Shown here in pieces: positions 45,657 through 55,268 of a stretch of 64,000 nt of DNA (positions within the stretch are counted from its first letter, which is position 1; every line of letters starts with the position of its first letter). Below the pieces are notes generated by a model that was not told the origin of the DNA, ran no database searches, and worked only from the letters and a program-made list of their open reading frames with translations. The translations under genes were made by a program, and so were the position numbers. Origin of the DNA: Chitinophaga pendula. GTDB lineage: Bacteria; Bacteroidota; Bacteroidia; Chitinophagales; Chitinophagaceae. The stretch covers positions 4,588,001 to 4,652,000 of the forward strand of contig NZ_CP077769.1 in assembly GCF_020386615.1 (NCBI RefSeq), in the 5' to 3' direction.

Positions 45657-47246
45657 ATGGAAGGCACTTTTAAAGTCTACATTTTACTGATTGTCATCAT
45701 CTTATTATTGATCATGCTGGCCCAGCGCCTTCGGGTTGCTTATCCGGTCATACTCGTGCTCGGTGGTCTCTTCCTAAGCCTCGTCCCGGCAATTCCTGAG
45801 ATCAGCATCGACCCGGAGCTCATATTTGTACTTTTTTTACCGCCCCTGCTCTATGAAGCAGCCTGGTATACCTCCTGGAAAGACCTCTGGAAATGGCGAC
45901 GGGTCATCGGCAGCTTCGCTTTCCTCATAGTGATCATTACCTCCTTCGTCGTTGCTTTGATATCCAGTACCTTCATCCCCGGTTTTACCATGGCATTGGG
46001 ATTCCTGCTGGGTGGTATCGTGTCCCCGCCAGATGCCGTATCAGCCTCCGCCATCCTGAAGTATATTAAAGTACCCAGAAGACTCACCTCTATACTAGAG
46101 GGAGAAAGCCTCCTCAATGACGCAGCTAGCTTGATCATCTTCCGGTTCGCCCTCATCGCCGTAGATACCGGCAGATTTGTGTTTCACCAGGCTGCCCTGA
46201 GTTTCGTGGTCGTAATAGTCATGGGCGTAGCTACCGGCCTGCTGATCGCCATCGGCTACTACCAGCTGCACAAACGACTGCCCACCAATGTCAATATCGA
46301 TATTGTCCTCACCCTCACCACGCCCTATGTCATGTACCTGACAGCAGAATGGTTCCATTTCTCTGGCGTACTTGCCGTCGTGAGCGGAGGCCTCTTCCTG
46401 TCCTACCGGAGCAGACGCTTCCTCTCTCATAGCAGCCGCCTGCGTGGCTCTACCGTATGGTCCTCGCTCGGCTTCGTTCTCAACGGACTCGTTTTTATGC
46501 TGATAGGACTGGAACTGCCCGTCGTCGTCAAAGAACTGGGAACAGTCAGCCTGAAAGCTGCCATCGGCTATAGCTTGCTGATATCATTGGTACTCATCGC
46601 CGGACGCCTGTTATCCACACTGGGCGCCTCCGCATTTACCGTCTTCATCAGCCGCTACATCACCACCGCCGACGCCCACCCAGGCTGGAAGGGCCCTATG
46701 ATCCTTGGCTGGACAGGCATGCGGGGAGTGGTATCCCTCGCCGCCGCCTTGTCCATCCCATACCACCTCAACAATGGCACCCCCTTTCCTCAGCGTAATC
46801 TCATCCTCTTCATCACCTTTTCCGTCATACTGGTCACCCTCATCTTACAAGGCCTGACCCTGCCTCTGGTCATCAAATGGATCAATATGGAAGATCCCGA
46901 CCATAGCCTCCCACTGCCCGAACAAGAAATCCGCCTGCGAAAAATACTGGGACAAAAAAGCCTCGCCTTCCTCGATGGCGAACATGGCGATACTGTCAAC
47001 CACGACAGCATCCTGCAACTGCTACGCGAAAAATACAAGTCGGAAGAAACCTTGACCAGCCCTCCCGAACACACCGAAGGACCCGTCCACTACCGCCTGC
47101 AGCTGCAACTGCTCGAACAACAGCGCAACTGGCTCGAAGAATTGAACAATGGGACCGATACCGACGACGGCCTCATCCGAAAATACCAGGAACTATTAGA
47201 CCTCGAAGAAGAAAAATTGAGACTTCGCTATGAACAAGATGCGTGA
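45657..47246 (+). CDS. Na+/H+ antiporter, CPA1 family
   Basis: 529 aa inner-membrane protein with about 12 hydrophobic segments and a cytoplasmic C-terminal tail (about 420-529) rich in Glu, Arg and Leu. Family motifs include FVLFLPPLLYEAAW, GGIVSPPDAVSASAIL, the core ESLLNDAASLIIFR, and GMRGVVSLAAALSIP. Exchange of Na+ or K+ for H+ is expected for pH and salt homeostasis. The ATG at 45657 is preferred to the TTG at 45651. It stands as its own gene; the AraC gene follows 101 bp later. Confidence 0.93.
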   Translation: MEGTFKVYILLIVIILLLIMLAQRLRVAYPVILVLGGLFLSLVPAIPEISIDPELIFVLFLPPLLYEAAWYTSWKDLWKWRRVIGSFAFLIVIITSFVVALISSTFIPGFTMALGFLLGGIVSPPDAVSASAILKYIKVPRRLTSILEGESLLNDAASLIIFRFALIAVDTGRFVFHQAALSFVVVIVMGVATGLLIAIGYYQLHKRLPTNVNIDIVLTLTTPYVMYLTAEWFHFSGVLAVVSGGLFLSYRSRRFLSHSSRLRGSTVWSSLGFVLNGLVFMLIGLELPVVVKELGTVSLKAAIGYSLLISLVLIAGRLLSTLGASAFTVFISRYITTADAHPGWKGPMILGWTGMRGVVSLAAALSIPYHLNNGTPFPQRNLILFITFSVILVTLILQGLTLPLVIKWINMEDPDHSLPLPEQEIRLRKILGQKSLAFLDGEHGDTVNHDSILQLLREKYKSEETLTSPPEHTEGPVHYRLQLQLLEQQRNWLEELNNGTDTDDGLIRKYQELLDLEEEKLRLRYEQDA

Positions 47247-47251
47247 CCAAT

Positions 47252-47280
47252 TGTTTGAATTTTGCAAGTACCTGTTTGAA
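47252..47280 (+). promoter_or_regulatory. Direct repeat TGTTTGAA, 21-bp period, upstream of the AraC gene
   Basis: TGTTTGAA at 47252-47259 and 47273-47280. Two-turn spacing on one DNA face is typical of AraC half-sites. A TACCTTTG -7-like element follows at 47311-47318. Confidence 0.35.
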
Positions 47281-47347
47281 AAAGATAACGGCACAGGGTG
47301 TTCTGTTCCGTACCTTTGAGGTCACTTATCCGCTTAATTTTCTATAT

Positions 47348-48247
47348 ATGGCAAAAACAGAGACCCTGGAAGATTTCTACATGAAGAAGTTCAACTGGAT
47401 GCCGGAAAATTTAAAACAAGACATCGGTCATTTCAATGTATTCCGGATGGAGGATTGCCTGGGACCTGGTAAAGCACCAGTACAGTACAGCCGCAGAGAC
47501 TTCTACAAAATTACCATCGTAAAAGGGAAACACGTATATCACTACGCAGACAAAAGCCTGGAAGTATCCGGCACCTCCCTGCTATTCTTTAATCCACAGG
47601 TACCCTACCAGTTTGAACAACAAACGGAAGATACCACCGGCTACTTCTGCATCTTCAAAGAGTCTTTCATCACCAGCCAGATAAGAGGCGGGATCAAAGA
47701 CCTCCCCATGTTTGTTCCGGGCAATAAGCCCAGCTACCAGCTCAACAAAACACAGGAGAAATTCATCCTGCAGATCTTCGAAAAAATGATGGAAGAGATC
47801 AACTCAGATTATGTATACAAGTATGACCTGATCCGCAACTACATCATGGAGATGGTACACTACGCACTGAAAATGCAGCCGACGGAAACACTCTACCAGC
47901 ACGTGGATGCCAATGCCCGCATCACATCCATCTTTACCGAACTGCTGGAAAGACAATTTCCCATAGAGTCCCCCTCCCAGCGTTTCTCTTTGAGATCCGC
48001 GAGGGACTTCGCCGCTCAGCTGTCCGTACATACCAATCACCTCAATCGCGCTATCAGGCTCACCACCGGCAAAACCACCACCGAACACATTCTCGACCGC
48101 CTCGTCAGCGAAGCCAAAACATTACTGAAACATACTAACTGGAACATATCAGAGATCGGCTATGCCCTGGGCTTCGAAGAACCCGCTCACTTCAACCATT
48201 TCTTTAAAAAACATACCGACCTATCCCCCTCTGCCTTCAGAGGCTAA
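47348..48247 (+). CDS. AraC family transcriptional regulator
   Basis: 299 aa from the ATG at 47348 (a longer frame starts in the antiporter end and is unlikely). The N-terminal cupin-like domain includes YKITIVKGKHVYHYADKSLEV. The C-terminal HTH pair is FAAQLSVHTNHLNRAIRL and ISEIGYALGFEEPAHFNHFF with the closing LSPSAFRG. The monooxygenase gene begins 8 bp after its stop, so the two are cotranscribed and the regulator probably controls the enzyme. Confidence 0.92.
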   Translation: MAKTETLEDFYMKKFNWMPENLKQDIGHFNVFRMEDCLGPGKAPVQYSRRDFYKITIVKGKHVYHYADKSLEVSGTSLLFFNPQVPYQFEQQTEDTTGYFCIFKESFITSQIRGGIKDLPMFVPGNKPSYQLNKTQEKFILQIFEKMMEEINSDYVYKYDLIRNYIMEMVHYALKMQPTETLYQHVDANARITSIFTELLERQFPIESPSQRFSLRSARDFAAQLSVHTNHLNRAIRLTTGKTTTEHILDRLVSEAKTLLKHTNWNISEIGYALGFEEPAHFNHFFKKHTDLSPSAFRG

Positions 48248-48255
48248 ACAATACT

Positions 48256-49308
48256 ATGAGCCGGGAGCTGTATGACGTGATCATCATAGGCGGTGGACAA
48301 AGCGCCCTCGCCGTAGCCTACTACCTGCGCAGGTCCTCCCTCCGCTACCTCCTGCTGGATAAAGAGGAACAGACAGGCGGCGCATGGCAGCACACCTGGC
48401 ACTCGCTCCGCTTATTCTCCCCGGCTCCATGGAGCTCCCTCCCCGGTACCATGATGCCTGGTGGTCCCGACTACTACCCCACCAGAGATGAAACCATCAC
48501 CTACCTCCAACAATATGAACAGAAATACGGCTTTCCCATACAAAGAGGAGTTACCGTACAGAGCGTACAACAAGAGGAGGAAATATTTGTATTACAGACC
48601 ACACAGGGGCCGTTCTACGCCAGAACAATAGTAAGTGCCACCGGCAGCTATACAGCTCCTTATATACCTGATATACCGGGCAAAGATGGGTTTAATGGCA
48701 TCATCCTCCATTCCGCCGACTACCGGTCCCCCGAAACCTGGCAGGGCAAACGGGTCATCATCGTGGGAGAAGGCAACTCAGGTGCACAGATCCTGGCCGA
48801 TGTATCACAGATCGCAGATACTCACTGGGTCACCCGCCAATCACCATCCTTCCTGCCGGATCATATCGATGGCAGATACCTGTTCGATATAGCCACACAA
48901 CAATACCACGCACAGCAGCAGGGCCAAACCTTCATACCACCCCAACTGGGCCACATCGTTATGGTTTCCTCCGTCATCGCCGCCAGGGAACGACATGTCC
49001 TGAATGCCTTCCCTACCTTCGACCACTTCTATGCAAATGGCATCGCCTGGAAAGATGGCCGCAAGGTCGCAGCCGACGTCGTCATTTTCTGCACCGGATT
49101 CCGGCCCGCACTGGATCACCTCCGCGCACTGAACTGCTTCAATACCGCCAACCAAATCCCCACCCAAGGCACCCGCTCCTCCAATACCCCTGGCCTATGG
49201 CTCGTAGGATATGGCAACTGGACAGGCTTCGCCTCCGCCACCCTCATCGGCGTAGGCCGCACCGCCAGACGCACCGCAGAAGAGATCACTGCCTTCTTAC
49301 AGCACTAG
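48256..49308 (+). CDS. Flavin-containing monooxygenase-type NAD(P)/FAD oxidoreductase
   Basis: 350 aa. FAD Rossmann motif IIIGGGQSALAVAYYL at the N-terminus, NADPH motif IIVGEGNSGAQILAD at about residue 172, and the late FCTGFRP that precedes the FAD-closing segment. It belongs to the CzcO/ArsO/FMO group that oxygenates heteroatoms or ketones; the substrate cannot be told from sequence and no ars genes are nearby. Cotranscribed with the upstream AraC regulator. Confidence 0.85.
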   Translation: MSRELYDVIIIGGGQSALAVAYYLRRSSLRYLLLDKEEQTGGAWQHTWHSLRLFSPAPWSSLPGTMMPGGPDYYPTRDETITYLQQYEQKYGFPIQRGVTVQSVQQEEEIFVLQTTQGPFYARTIVSATGSYTAPYIPDIPGKDGFNGIILHSADYRSPETWQGKRVIIVGEGNSGAQILADVSQIADTHWVTRQSPSFLPDHIDGRYLFDIATQQYHAQQQGQTFIPPQLGHIVMVSSVIAARERHVLNAFPTFDHFYANGIAWKDGRKVAADVVIFCTGFRPALDHLRALNCFNTANQIPTQGTRSSNTPGLWLVGYGNWTGFASATLIGVGRTARRTAEEITAFLQH

Positions 49309-49375
49309 CATTAATTTTTCATGGGAATATCAAAGTTTAGCCAGGCAGGATTGTCTTATTCCCAAATGAAAATCT

Positions 49376-50839
49376 ATGAAAACGCAACCCCTCTTTTTTT
49401 ACCTTCTCCTCCTGTTCCTCCCGGGACTAGCGCTCGCACAACGCAGTGTTACCCTCATCAACAACAGTGACCAAACCATCTGGGTAGGCCTGTTCGGTGG
49501 CGTCATCAACAACAATGTGCTCACACCCATCATCCCAGAAGGCGGAGGATTCCGCCTCGATGCCCACCAGCAACGTACCATCAGTAACTTCCCCTTGCGA
49601 TGGGAAGGCAGGTTCTGGGCACGCACCGGCTGTAATTTCAACGCCAATGGCATCGGTCCTTGCGAAACAGGCGACTGCGGCAACAAACTGGCTTGCAATG
49701 GCGCCACCGCCAGAGCAGTATCCCTCGCAGAAATACGCTTCAACGGACACGCCGATCTCGATTATTATGACATCAGCCTCGTAGATGGATTCAACGTACC
49801 GGTAGAGATCAAACCCATCCCGGGCACCTTCGTCCCCCGCCCCAAAACCGACAAGTACGTCGATGGCATCGCCGGCTGCCGCGCAGATCTCCTCAAAGGA
49901 TGCCCCGTCGACCTCCAATCCATCAAAAATGGAAAAGTAGTAGCCTGCGTCAGCGCCTGCGAACGTTTCGGTACCCCCGAATACTGCTGCACCGGCGCTC
50001 ACAACACCCCACAGACATGCCCCCCGTTCTACTACTCCCAGGTATTTAAAAATGCCTGCCCCGATGCCTACAGCTATGCCTACGATGACCAGAAAAGCAC
50101 CTACACCTGCAAAGGCGCACAATACCAGGTCATCTTCTATGGCAGCGGCAACCCCACCAACCCGGGCAACACCAGCCAGCTCATCGAGGCAGAAAACTAC
50201 ACCTACATGTCCGGCGTCGTAAAAGAAAACTCCAATGATGGCGGCCCCGCCGTCACCGTTGGATATATCGAAGCTGGCGACTGGATGGCCTACACCGGCA
50301 TTAACTTCCCCGTAACAGGCAGGTACAGCGTCGAATATCGCGTAGCCAGCCTCAACGGAGGTGGCAGGCTCGCCCTCGAAACCAACAGCGGACAAACCGT
50401 ATTCGGCTACGTCGACATCAATGCCACCGGCGGCTGGAATAACTGGACCACCGTCTCCCATGAAGTAACCGTTAACGCCGGCACCTACGACATCGGCATC
50501 GCTGCCAGAGCAGGGGGCTGGAACATCAATTGGTTCCGTATCACCTCCCTCTCGGCCAGCAAAACCGCAGACAACACAGCCCGTAAAACATCCACACCGG
50601 CTAAAGAAGAGAAAAATGACCTCACCCTCTACCCCAACCCGGTCAACAACATCCTCCAGGTTCGCAGCAAATACAACCTGTCAGGCCAGTCCGCACAAAT
50701 ACTGAATAGCAATGGCAACATAGTACGCACCGCTACAATTAAAGACAACACGCTGAACGTCGCAGACATACCGCCTGGCATATATACCCTCATCATCAAC
50801 CACCCAGTCAAAAAACTAACCGGCAGATTCGTCAAGTAA
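49376..50839 (+). CDS. Secreted thaumatin-family protein with CBM6 and T9SS type A sorting domain
   Basis: 487 aa. Signal peptide ends ALAQ. A thaumatin-like domain covers about 22-255: it starts VTLINNSDQTIWVG, has about 16 cysteines including CCTGAHNTPQTC, and closes with CPDAYSYAYDDQKSTYTC, all thaumatin hallmarks. A CBM6 domain follows at about 268-400 (IEAENYTYMSG, GYIEAGDWMAYTGINFP, WNNWTTV). A type A sorting domain ends the protein (LTLYPNPVNNILQV...GRFVK). Plant thaumatins bind or cleave beta-1,3-glucan and attack fungi; a similar anti-fungal or glucan-binding role on the cell surface is inferred. Confidence 0.92.
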   Translation: MKTQPLFFYLLLLFLPGLALAQRSVTLINNSDQTIWVGLFGGVINNNVLTPIIPEGGGFRLDAHQQRTISNFPLRWEGRFWARTGCNFNANGIGPCETGDCGNKLACNGATARAVSLAEIRFNGHADLDYYDISLVDGFNVPVEIKPIPGTFVPRPKTDKYVDGIAGCRADLLKGCPVDLQSIKNGKVVACVSACERFGTPEYCCTGAHNTPQTCPPFYYSQVFKNACPDAYSYAYDDQKSTYTCKGAQYQVIFYGSGNPTNPGNTSQLIEAENYTYMSGVVKENSNDGGPAVTVGYIEAGDWMAYTGINFPVTGRYSVEYRVASLNGGGRLALETNSGQTVFGYVDINATGGWNNWTTVSHEVTVNAGTYDIGIAARAGGWNINWFRITSLSASKTADNTARKTSTPAKEEKNDLTLYPNPVNNILQVRSKYNLSGQSAQILNSNGNIVRTATIKDNTLNVADIPPGIYTLIINHPVKKLTGRFVK

Positions 50840-50854
50840 TGGTACATACAACAA

Positions 50855-50886
50855 AAGGCCGGTCTACTATGACCGGCCTTGCCTTT
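50855..50886. terminator. Bidirectional terminator
   Basis: Perfect ten-bp stem AAGGCCGGTC / GACCGGCCTT with a TACTAT loop between convergent genes. Confidence 0.88.
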
Positions 50887-50905
50887 TATAGGTGATAGGA
50901 TATGA

Positions 50906-53900
50906 TCAGAAACTATACCGCACAGATAACTGCCCCCGCCAGCGCGACTCCACCGGCGCATTGATAAACGACCCGTTCACCGGCACATAACTGTACATCG
51001 GACGGCTCACCCCTCCGGGCGTACCAGGTGTCTCCATTCCCTTATATATCAATATCGCACCACTCAACGTAGCTGGCAACTGCGTAGTAGTGATCGAAGG
51101 CAGCTTCACCAACCCCCAGTTACGGTTCAGCATATTCGTGAAGTTGAACACATCAAATGCCACCTGCAAAGCATGCGTCTTATTACCCAACTTCAATAAT
51201 ACATCCTGCGCTAGATGCAGGTCCACAATATGCGTCCAGGGCGTACGTGCCGCATTACGCTCCGCATACTCACCACGGTGCTTACGCAAATAAGGGTCCT
51301 GCTCTACAAAACTATTCAGCTGTTCATAGATCTCCTGCGGCGTACGTTTGTCCTGCGCGTTGTTAGGCACCAGCACAATGTCATTGATATCCTTCGGAAT
51401 ATACATCGCATCATTCTGCGTCTGACCATCACCGTTAATATCCGAATTCACCCGGTAAGTATAAGGCAAACCCGATTGACCATTATACACCAGGCCAATA
51501 GTAGTAGCCAGGTGCTTAAGATACGTAACACGGTAAGATACCGTCGCCACAATACGATGATCCAGGTTCCAGTCAGAATAAGTCAGCCTGGGTAGATTCG
51601 GATTATTCGCAATAGTATTGTTCCTGAAATTCGTAGACGCAATCGTCGAGTTCATACTCGAAATATCTTTCGCTTGTCCATAGGTATAGGCTGCCGATGC
51701 AGATACACCTTTTTCCACATTCCGCTCCAGCTTCGCAGTCAGACTATACTGATACCCTTTATTCGTATTCGTCAGCATAAATACATTCGTGAACTCCGGA
51801 AAACGTAACCGCGCATTACCCGCCGGATACAAATCACGTCCATCACCTCCCAGCTTACCCGTCGGCTCCACCAGGTTAAGGTCTTGAATATAGGGAGCAT
51901 TGATGTCCTTACTATAGATCGCCTCCAGCGTTCCCGTAATATTCCAGGGCAACCGCTGATCTATAGCCAGACTCGTACGCCATACCTGCGGCATCCGGAA
52001 ATTAGGATCCGTCAGGTCGATCTCTGATGTAGCAATAGCATTAGGTTTCGGCTGATTATATACATCCCCGCTGAATCGCACATTTGCCGTCGCAGCACCG
52101 GTTGCATTGATACGCCCCAGATCCACACCGGTATTGTTGTAAGCATTAGCCAACCACACATAAGGCAGCCTGCCAGTAAACACACCCGTACCTCCGCGTA
52201 TGATCGTACCACCGTCCTTACGCACATCCCAGTTAAATCCTAAACGGGGCGACAATAACACCCGGGTCTTCGGACGCATCCCCGTACGATAACCTTCCTT
52301 CGCAAAGCCCGCAGCCACCTGCGCATTATCCAGCGGACTGTCCAGGAACACCGGTATATCCGCCCGCAATCCCGCAGTCACCTTCAACCCCTCCGTCACA
52401 CTATATTCATCCTGTGCATAAAAACCTAACTGCAAAGACCGGAACACAGAAGTAGGCACCGCCACACCAGGCAGCTTAGAATACGTCAGCTGGTACAATG
52501 TAGGTGCCTGGTTGTTTAAAAACGCATCCAGACTGCTATACTGATAGTTACCCCAGATATTCTGCAGGAACAGGTTGTTAAAACGGAAAAATTCATTCTG
52601 CGTACCAAAAGTAAAATGATGCTTATCCTTCAGCCACGAAAGGTTATCCGTCAGCTGTATCAGATCCTGCTGCTGCTTGGCAGAAGGAGAATAACCTTCC
52701 GTACCCACAGCAATAGTACCCGCCGCACCGGCTTGTATAGTCACCTGCGGAAACGGACTACCGGGTATCTCCCGGTTATCACGCACATTCGTATAACCAA
52801 TGATCAGGTTGTTGGATAACTTATCAGAAAAATAAGTGTTCAGCTCCGCTACCGTTACATTCGTACGGTTCGTCTGCACATATTTATTGTTTTCAAAACG
52901 CAATGCATTCACACCATTAGTGATATCATCCCGGCGCGCATTCACAAAATTATGCCGCAATGTCAACCGGTTACGATCATTGATAGCATAATCAAAACGT
53001 ATAAAGAACTTATTACTGCTGGTCACCTTGCTGATATCTTCGAATTTACCGGGTTCATAACCAAAGCGGGCACGCAGGGTATCCGCCAGCTGCTGCGCCA
53101 TCGCATAAGAGATAGTAGATTCGTCAGCAGTCCCTTTACCTCTGCCGGCACGATACAACAAGGGCTCATTACGATAGCTGCTCTCCCCGTTCACAAAAAA
53201 GAAAAGTTTATTCTTGATAATAGGCCCTCCCAGGCGAAACCCCAACTGCCCGTCCTGGAAAGTATTGAAACGCTGCCGGTTGTTATCCGGGCTCAGCCCC
53301 ACCAACCCCTGGTTCTTCCCATAAGCATACACAGAGCCCGTAAAAGTATTCGTACCTCTCCGGGTAACAGCATTGATGCCAGCACCGGTAAAACTACCTT
53401 GCTTCACATCGAAGGGCGCCAGCACCACCTGTATCTCGTCAATAGCATCCAGGCTGATCGGTTGCGTACCAGCCTGCCCGCCCGGAGCACCGGTAGTGAC
53501 ACCACCACCAACACCATATCCCATAATATCATTGTTCTGCGAACCGTCGATCTGTATATTGTTATACCGGTTATTACGACCGCCAAAAGAAAGCCCGCTC
53601 GACTGCGGCACCAACCGCGTAAAGTCCGATAGAGATCGGTTCAACGTAGGCATACGATCCAGCTGTGACCGCGATATCTGCTGGCTGGCACCCGTTTTCG
53701 TAGCATCATGCGGAGAACTGCGACGATTACCTTTTACCTCCACCTGCTGCAACTGCCCCTTCTCCTCACTCATATATACCTTCACGTTATAAGCCTGCCC
53801 CAGAGAGAGATATACCTTGTCATCCACAAAATTGCGGTAACCAATAAAACTCACCTCTATCCGGTAAGGTCCTCCTACCGGTAAGTTTTGTAAATAAAAA

Positions 53901-54115
53901 GTACCCTTCTCCGACGTTTTTGCCTGGTACCTCGACCCCGTAGCAGCATAAGTTACCGTCACACTTGCCCCCGGCATCGGCTCATCATGATTGTTCTTCA
54001 CAACCCCCTGCACCGCTGCCGTCGTTGTACCTTGCGCAGATACCTGCCCGTTCATAAACAAGAGCACCGACATACTGAAAAGCAGTGCGAACAATAATTG
54101 GAAATGTTTTTTCAT
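50906..54115 (-). CDS. TonB-dependent receptor, Oar/carboxypeptidase-regulatory type
   Basis: 1069 aa. Signal peptide ends QVSAQ. A carboxypeptidase-regulatory-like domain (VQGVVKNNHDEPMPGASVTV) and a plug (MPTLNRSLSDFTRLVPQS, GGRNNRYNNIQIDGSQNND) lead into a large barrel ending WRGQLSVRYSF. There is no STN domain before the regulatory-like domain. The length and plug resemble the Oar group of outer-membrane proteins that import or export large ligands. It is the last gene of the third ECF-FecR unit, 77 bp after the FecR gene. Substrate unknown. Confidence 0.9.
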   Translation of the reverse strand: MKKHFQLLFALLFSMSVLLFMNGQVSAQGTTTAAVQGVVKNNHDEPMPGASVTVTYAATGSRYQAKTSEKGTFYLQNLPVGGPYRIEVSFIGYRNFVDDKVYLSLGQAYNVKVYMSEEKGQLQQVEVKGNRRSSPHDATKTGASQQISRSQLDRMPTLNRSLSDFTRLVPQSSGLSFGGRNNRYNNIQIDGSQNNDIMGYGVGGGVTTGAPGGQAGTQPISLDAIDEIQVVLAPFDVKQGSFTGAGINAVTRRGTNTFTGSVYAYGKNQGLVGLSPDNNRQRFNTFQDGQLGFRLGGPIIKNKLFFFVNGESSYRNEPLLYRAGRGKGTADESTISYAMAQQLADTLRARFGYEPGKFEDISKVTSSNKFFIRFDYAINDRNRLTLRHNFVNARRDDITNGVNALRFENNKYVQTNRTNVTVAELNTYFSDKLSNNLIIGYTNVRDNREIPGSPFPQVTIQAGAAGTIAVGTEGYSPSAKQQQDLIQLTDNLSWLKDKHHFTFGTQNEFFRFNNLFLQNIWGNYQYSSLDAFLNNQAPTLYQLTYSKLPGVAVPTSVFRSLQLGFYAQDEYSVTEGLKVTAGLRADIPVFLDSPLDNAQVAAGFAKEGYRTGMRPKTRVLLSPRLGFNWDVRKDGGTIIRGGTGVFTGRLPYVWLANAYNNTGVDLGRINATGAATANVRFSGDVYNQPKPNAIATSEIDLTDPNFRMPQVWRTSLAIDQRLPWNITGTLEAIYSKDINAPYIQDLNLVEPTGKLGGDGRDLYPAGNARLRFPEFTNVFMLTNTNKGYQYSLTAKLERNVEKGVSASAAYTYGQAKDISSMNSTIASTNFRNNTIANNPNLPRLTYSDWNLDHRIVATVSYRVTYLKHLATTIGLVYNGQSGLPYTYRVNSDINGDGQTQNDAMYIPKDINDIVLVPNNAQDKRTPQEIYEQLNSFVEQDPYLRKHRGEYAERNAARTPWTHIVDLHLAQDVLLKLGNKTHALQVAFDVFNFTNMLNRNWGLVKLPSITTTQLPATLSGAILIYKGMETPGTPGGVSRPMYSYVPVNGSFINAPVESRWRGQLSVRYSF

Positions 54116-54192
54116 ACGGCTTAAGTTTAGATAATACAGTCCCTGTACCCGTCCCCCGACAGGCAGTACTGCTGCAATATTTTTTCTGTTGA

Positions 54193-55212
54193 TTAGTAGA
54201 TGATAACCTGCTCTCCTGTTATTTCATAGCTGATGTTGAAGCGAGCTTTCAGCTCCTCCAATAAGGTAGGTAATGTTTGTTGCTTGATCGACAAACTCAC
54301 CGGACGCTCCTCCAGTTCCTTGTTCCTGATAGTCACTGTCACCTGATACTTTTCAGCAATCGCTTTCGCTACCGTTTTTAGTGGCGTCTGGTCAAAAGCA
54401 ATAGCCGTCCACTCCTTGATAACTGGCGCCGGCACAGTCTTAGGCCTAATTATGGACGTATGTTTCACCAGCGTACCTGCATTTACTTGATAATCTGCTT
54501 TATCTCCCGCTGCCAATAACAGCGGCGGCTGTTGACCAACATCTACCTGCACTTTACCGCTATGTACGGCAATACTCCATTCCTTACTACGCTCGCCTGC
54601 CTGTATGGTAAACGATGTCCCCAGTACACGGGTCTCCATCTTACCTGCCCTCACAATAAAGGGATGCTGCGGATCTTTCTGTACGTCGAAATATACCGTA
54701 CCGCTCATCCCAATACGGCGGTCCTGTTTAAATGCCGCAGGATAACGGATACTGGCATCCGCCGACAATAACGCAACAGATGCATCCGGTAATACAATAC
54801 GTTGCTGATGCCCCGACGTATTATGGCGTACCACCAGTTGTTCGCCAGCAGGAGTAACATGTTGGGCGATAGGCTGCACACCATTTTTCTCAGGAGCGGT
54901 CCGTACCGGCATGAACCAGATACTCCATCCGATAAGGCCTGCAGCAGCCACCATACCTGCCCGGCGAAACCATTCCGACCGGTGCCGGTCTGATTGCAGC
55001 TTCGCCCGCAACTTCGCAAAGGATGGCCGTACCCCTTCCCCTTCAACAGGAGACAACTCCGCCAATCGCGATAAATGATACTGAAAGAAATTATCCTGCT
55101 CCGCAGGCGTAAGCCCCTGCAACCATTGCAGGATCACCTCATGCTCCTCAGCAGCACTGGTCCCACTAAAAAAACGATCCAGCATCTCGCTGTCAAAAGG
55201 TGATTGTACCAT
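54193..55212 (-). CDS. FecR family anti-sigma factor
   Basis: 339 aa. N-terminal cytoplasmic domain (MLDRFFSGTSAAEEHEVILQWL), one membrane helix (AGMVAAAGLIGWSIWFM), FecR domain (HQQRIVLPDASVALLSADAS, MSGTVYFDVQKDPQHPF, VLGTSFTIQAG) and C-terminal STN-like DUF4974 (FDQTPLKTVAKAIAEKYQVTV). ATG at 55212 is chosen; an in-frame TTG at 55218 adds only two residues. It lies between its sigma factor and the TonB receptor. Confidence 0.93.
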   Translation of the reverse strand: MVQSPFDSEMLDRFFSGTSAAEEHEVILQWLQGLTPAEQDNFFQYHLSRLAELSPVEGEGVRPSFAKLRAKLQSDRHRSEWFRRAGMVAAAGLIGWSIWFMPVRTAPEKNGVQPIAQHVTPAGEQLVVRHNTSGHQQRIVLPDASVALLSADASIRYPAAFKQDRRIGMSGTVYFDVQKDPQHPFIVRAGKMETRVLGTSFTIQAGERSKEWSIAVHSGKVQVDVGQQPPLLLAAGDKADYQVNAGTLVKHTSIIRPKTVPAPVIKEWTAIAFDQTPLKTVAKAIAEKYQVTVTIRNKELEERPVSLSIKQQTLPTLLEELKARFNISYEITGEQVIIY

Positions 55213-55268
55213 ATACAATAGTTATACGATTAGCACTAAATGCTACCCTACCCCGAAAAACAGATTTT

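Noticed and set aside
48256..49308. Assignment as ArsO arsenic-linked monooxygenase
   Set aside because: Fold and length fit, but no arsenic-resistance gene lies nearby and the FMO group is too broad to specify.
49427..50461. 344-aa minus-strand open frame
   Set aside because: Lies wholly antisense to the thaumatin-CBM6 gene. Its Gly/Val/Asp-rich composition is the usual shadow of GC-rich third positions, and it has no recognisable domain.
52952..53632. 226-aa plus-strand open frame
   Set aside because: Antisense to the plug and early barrel of the TonB receptor.
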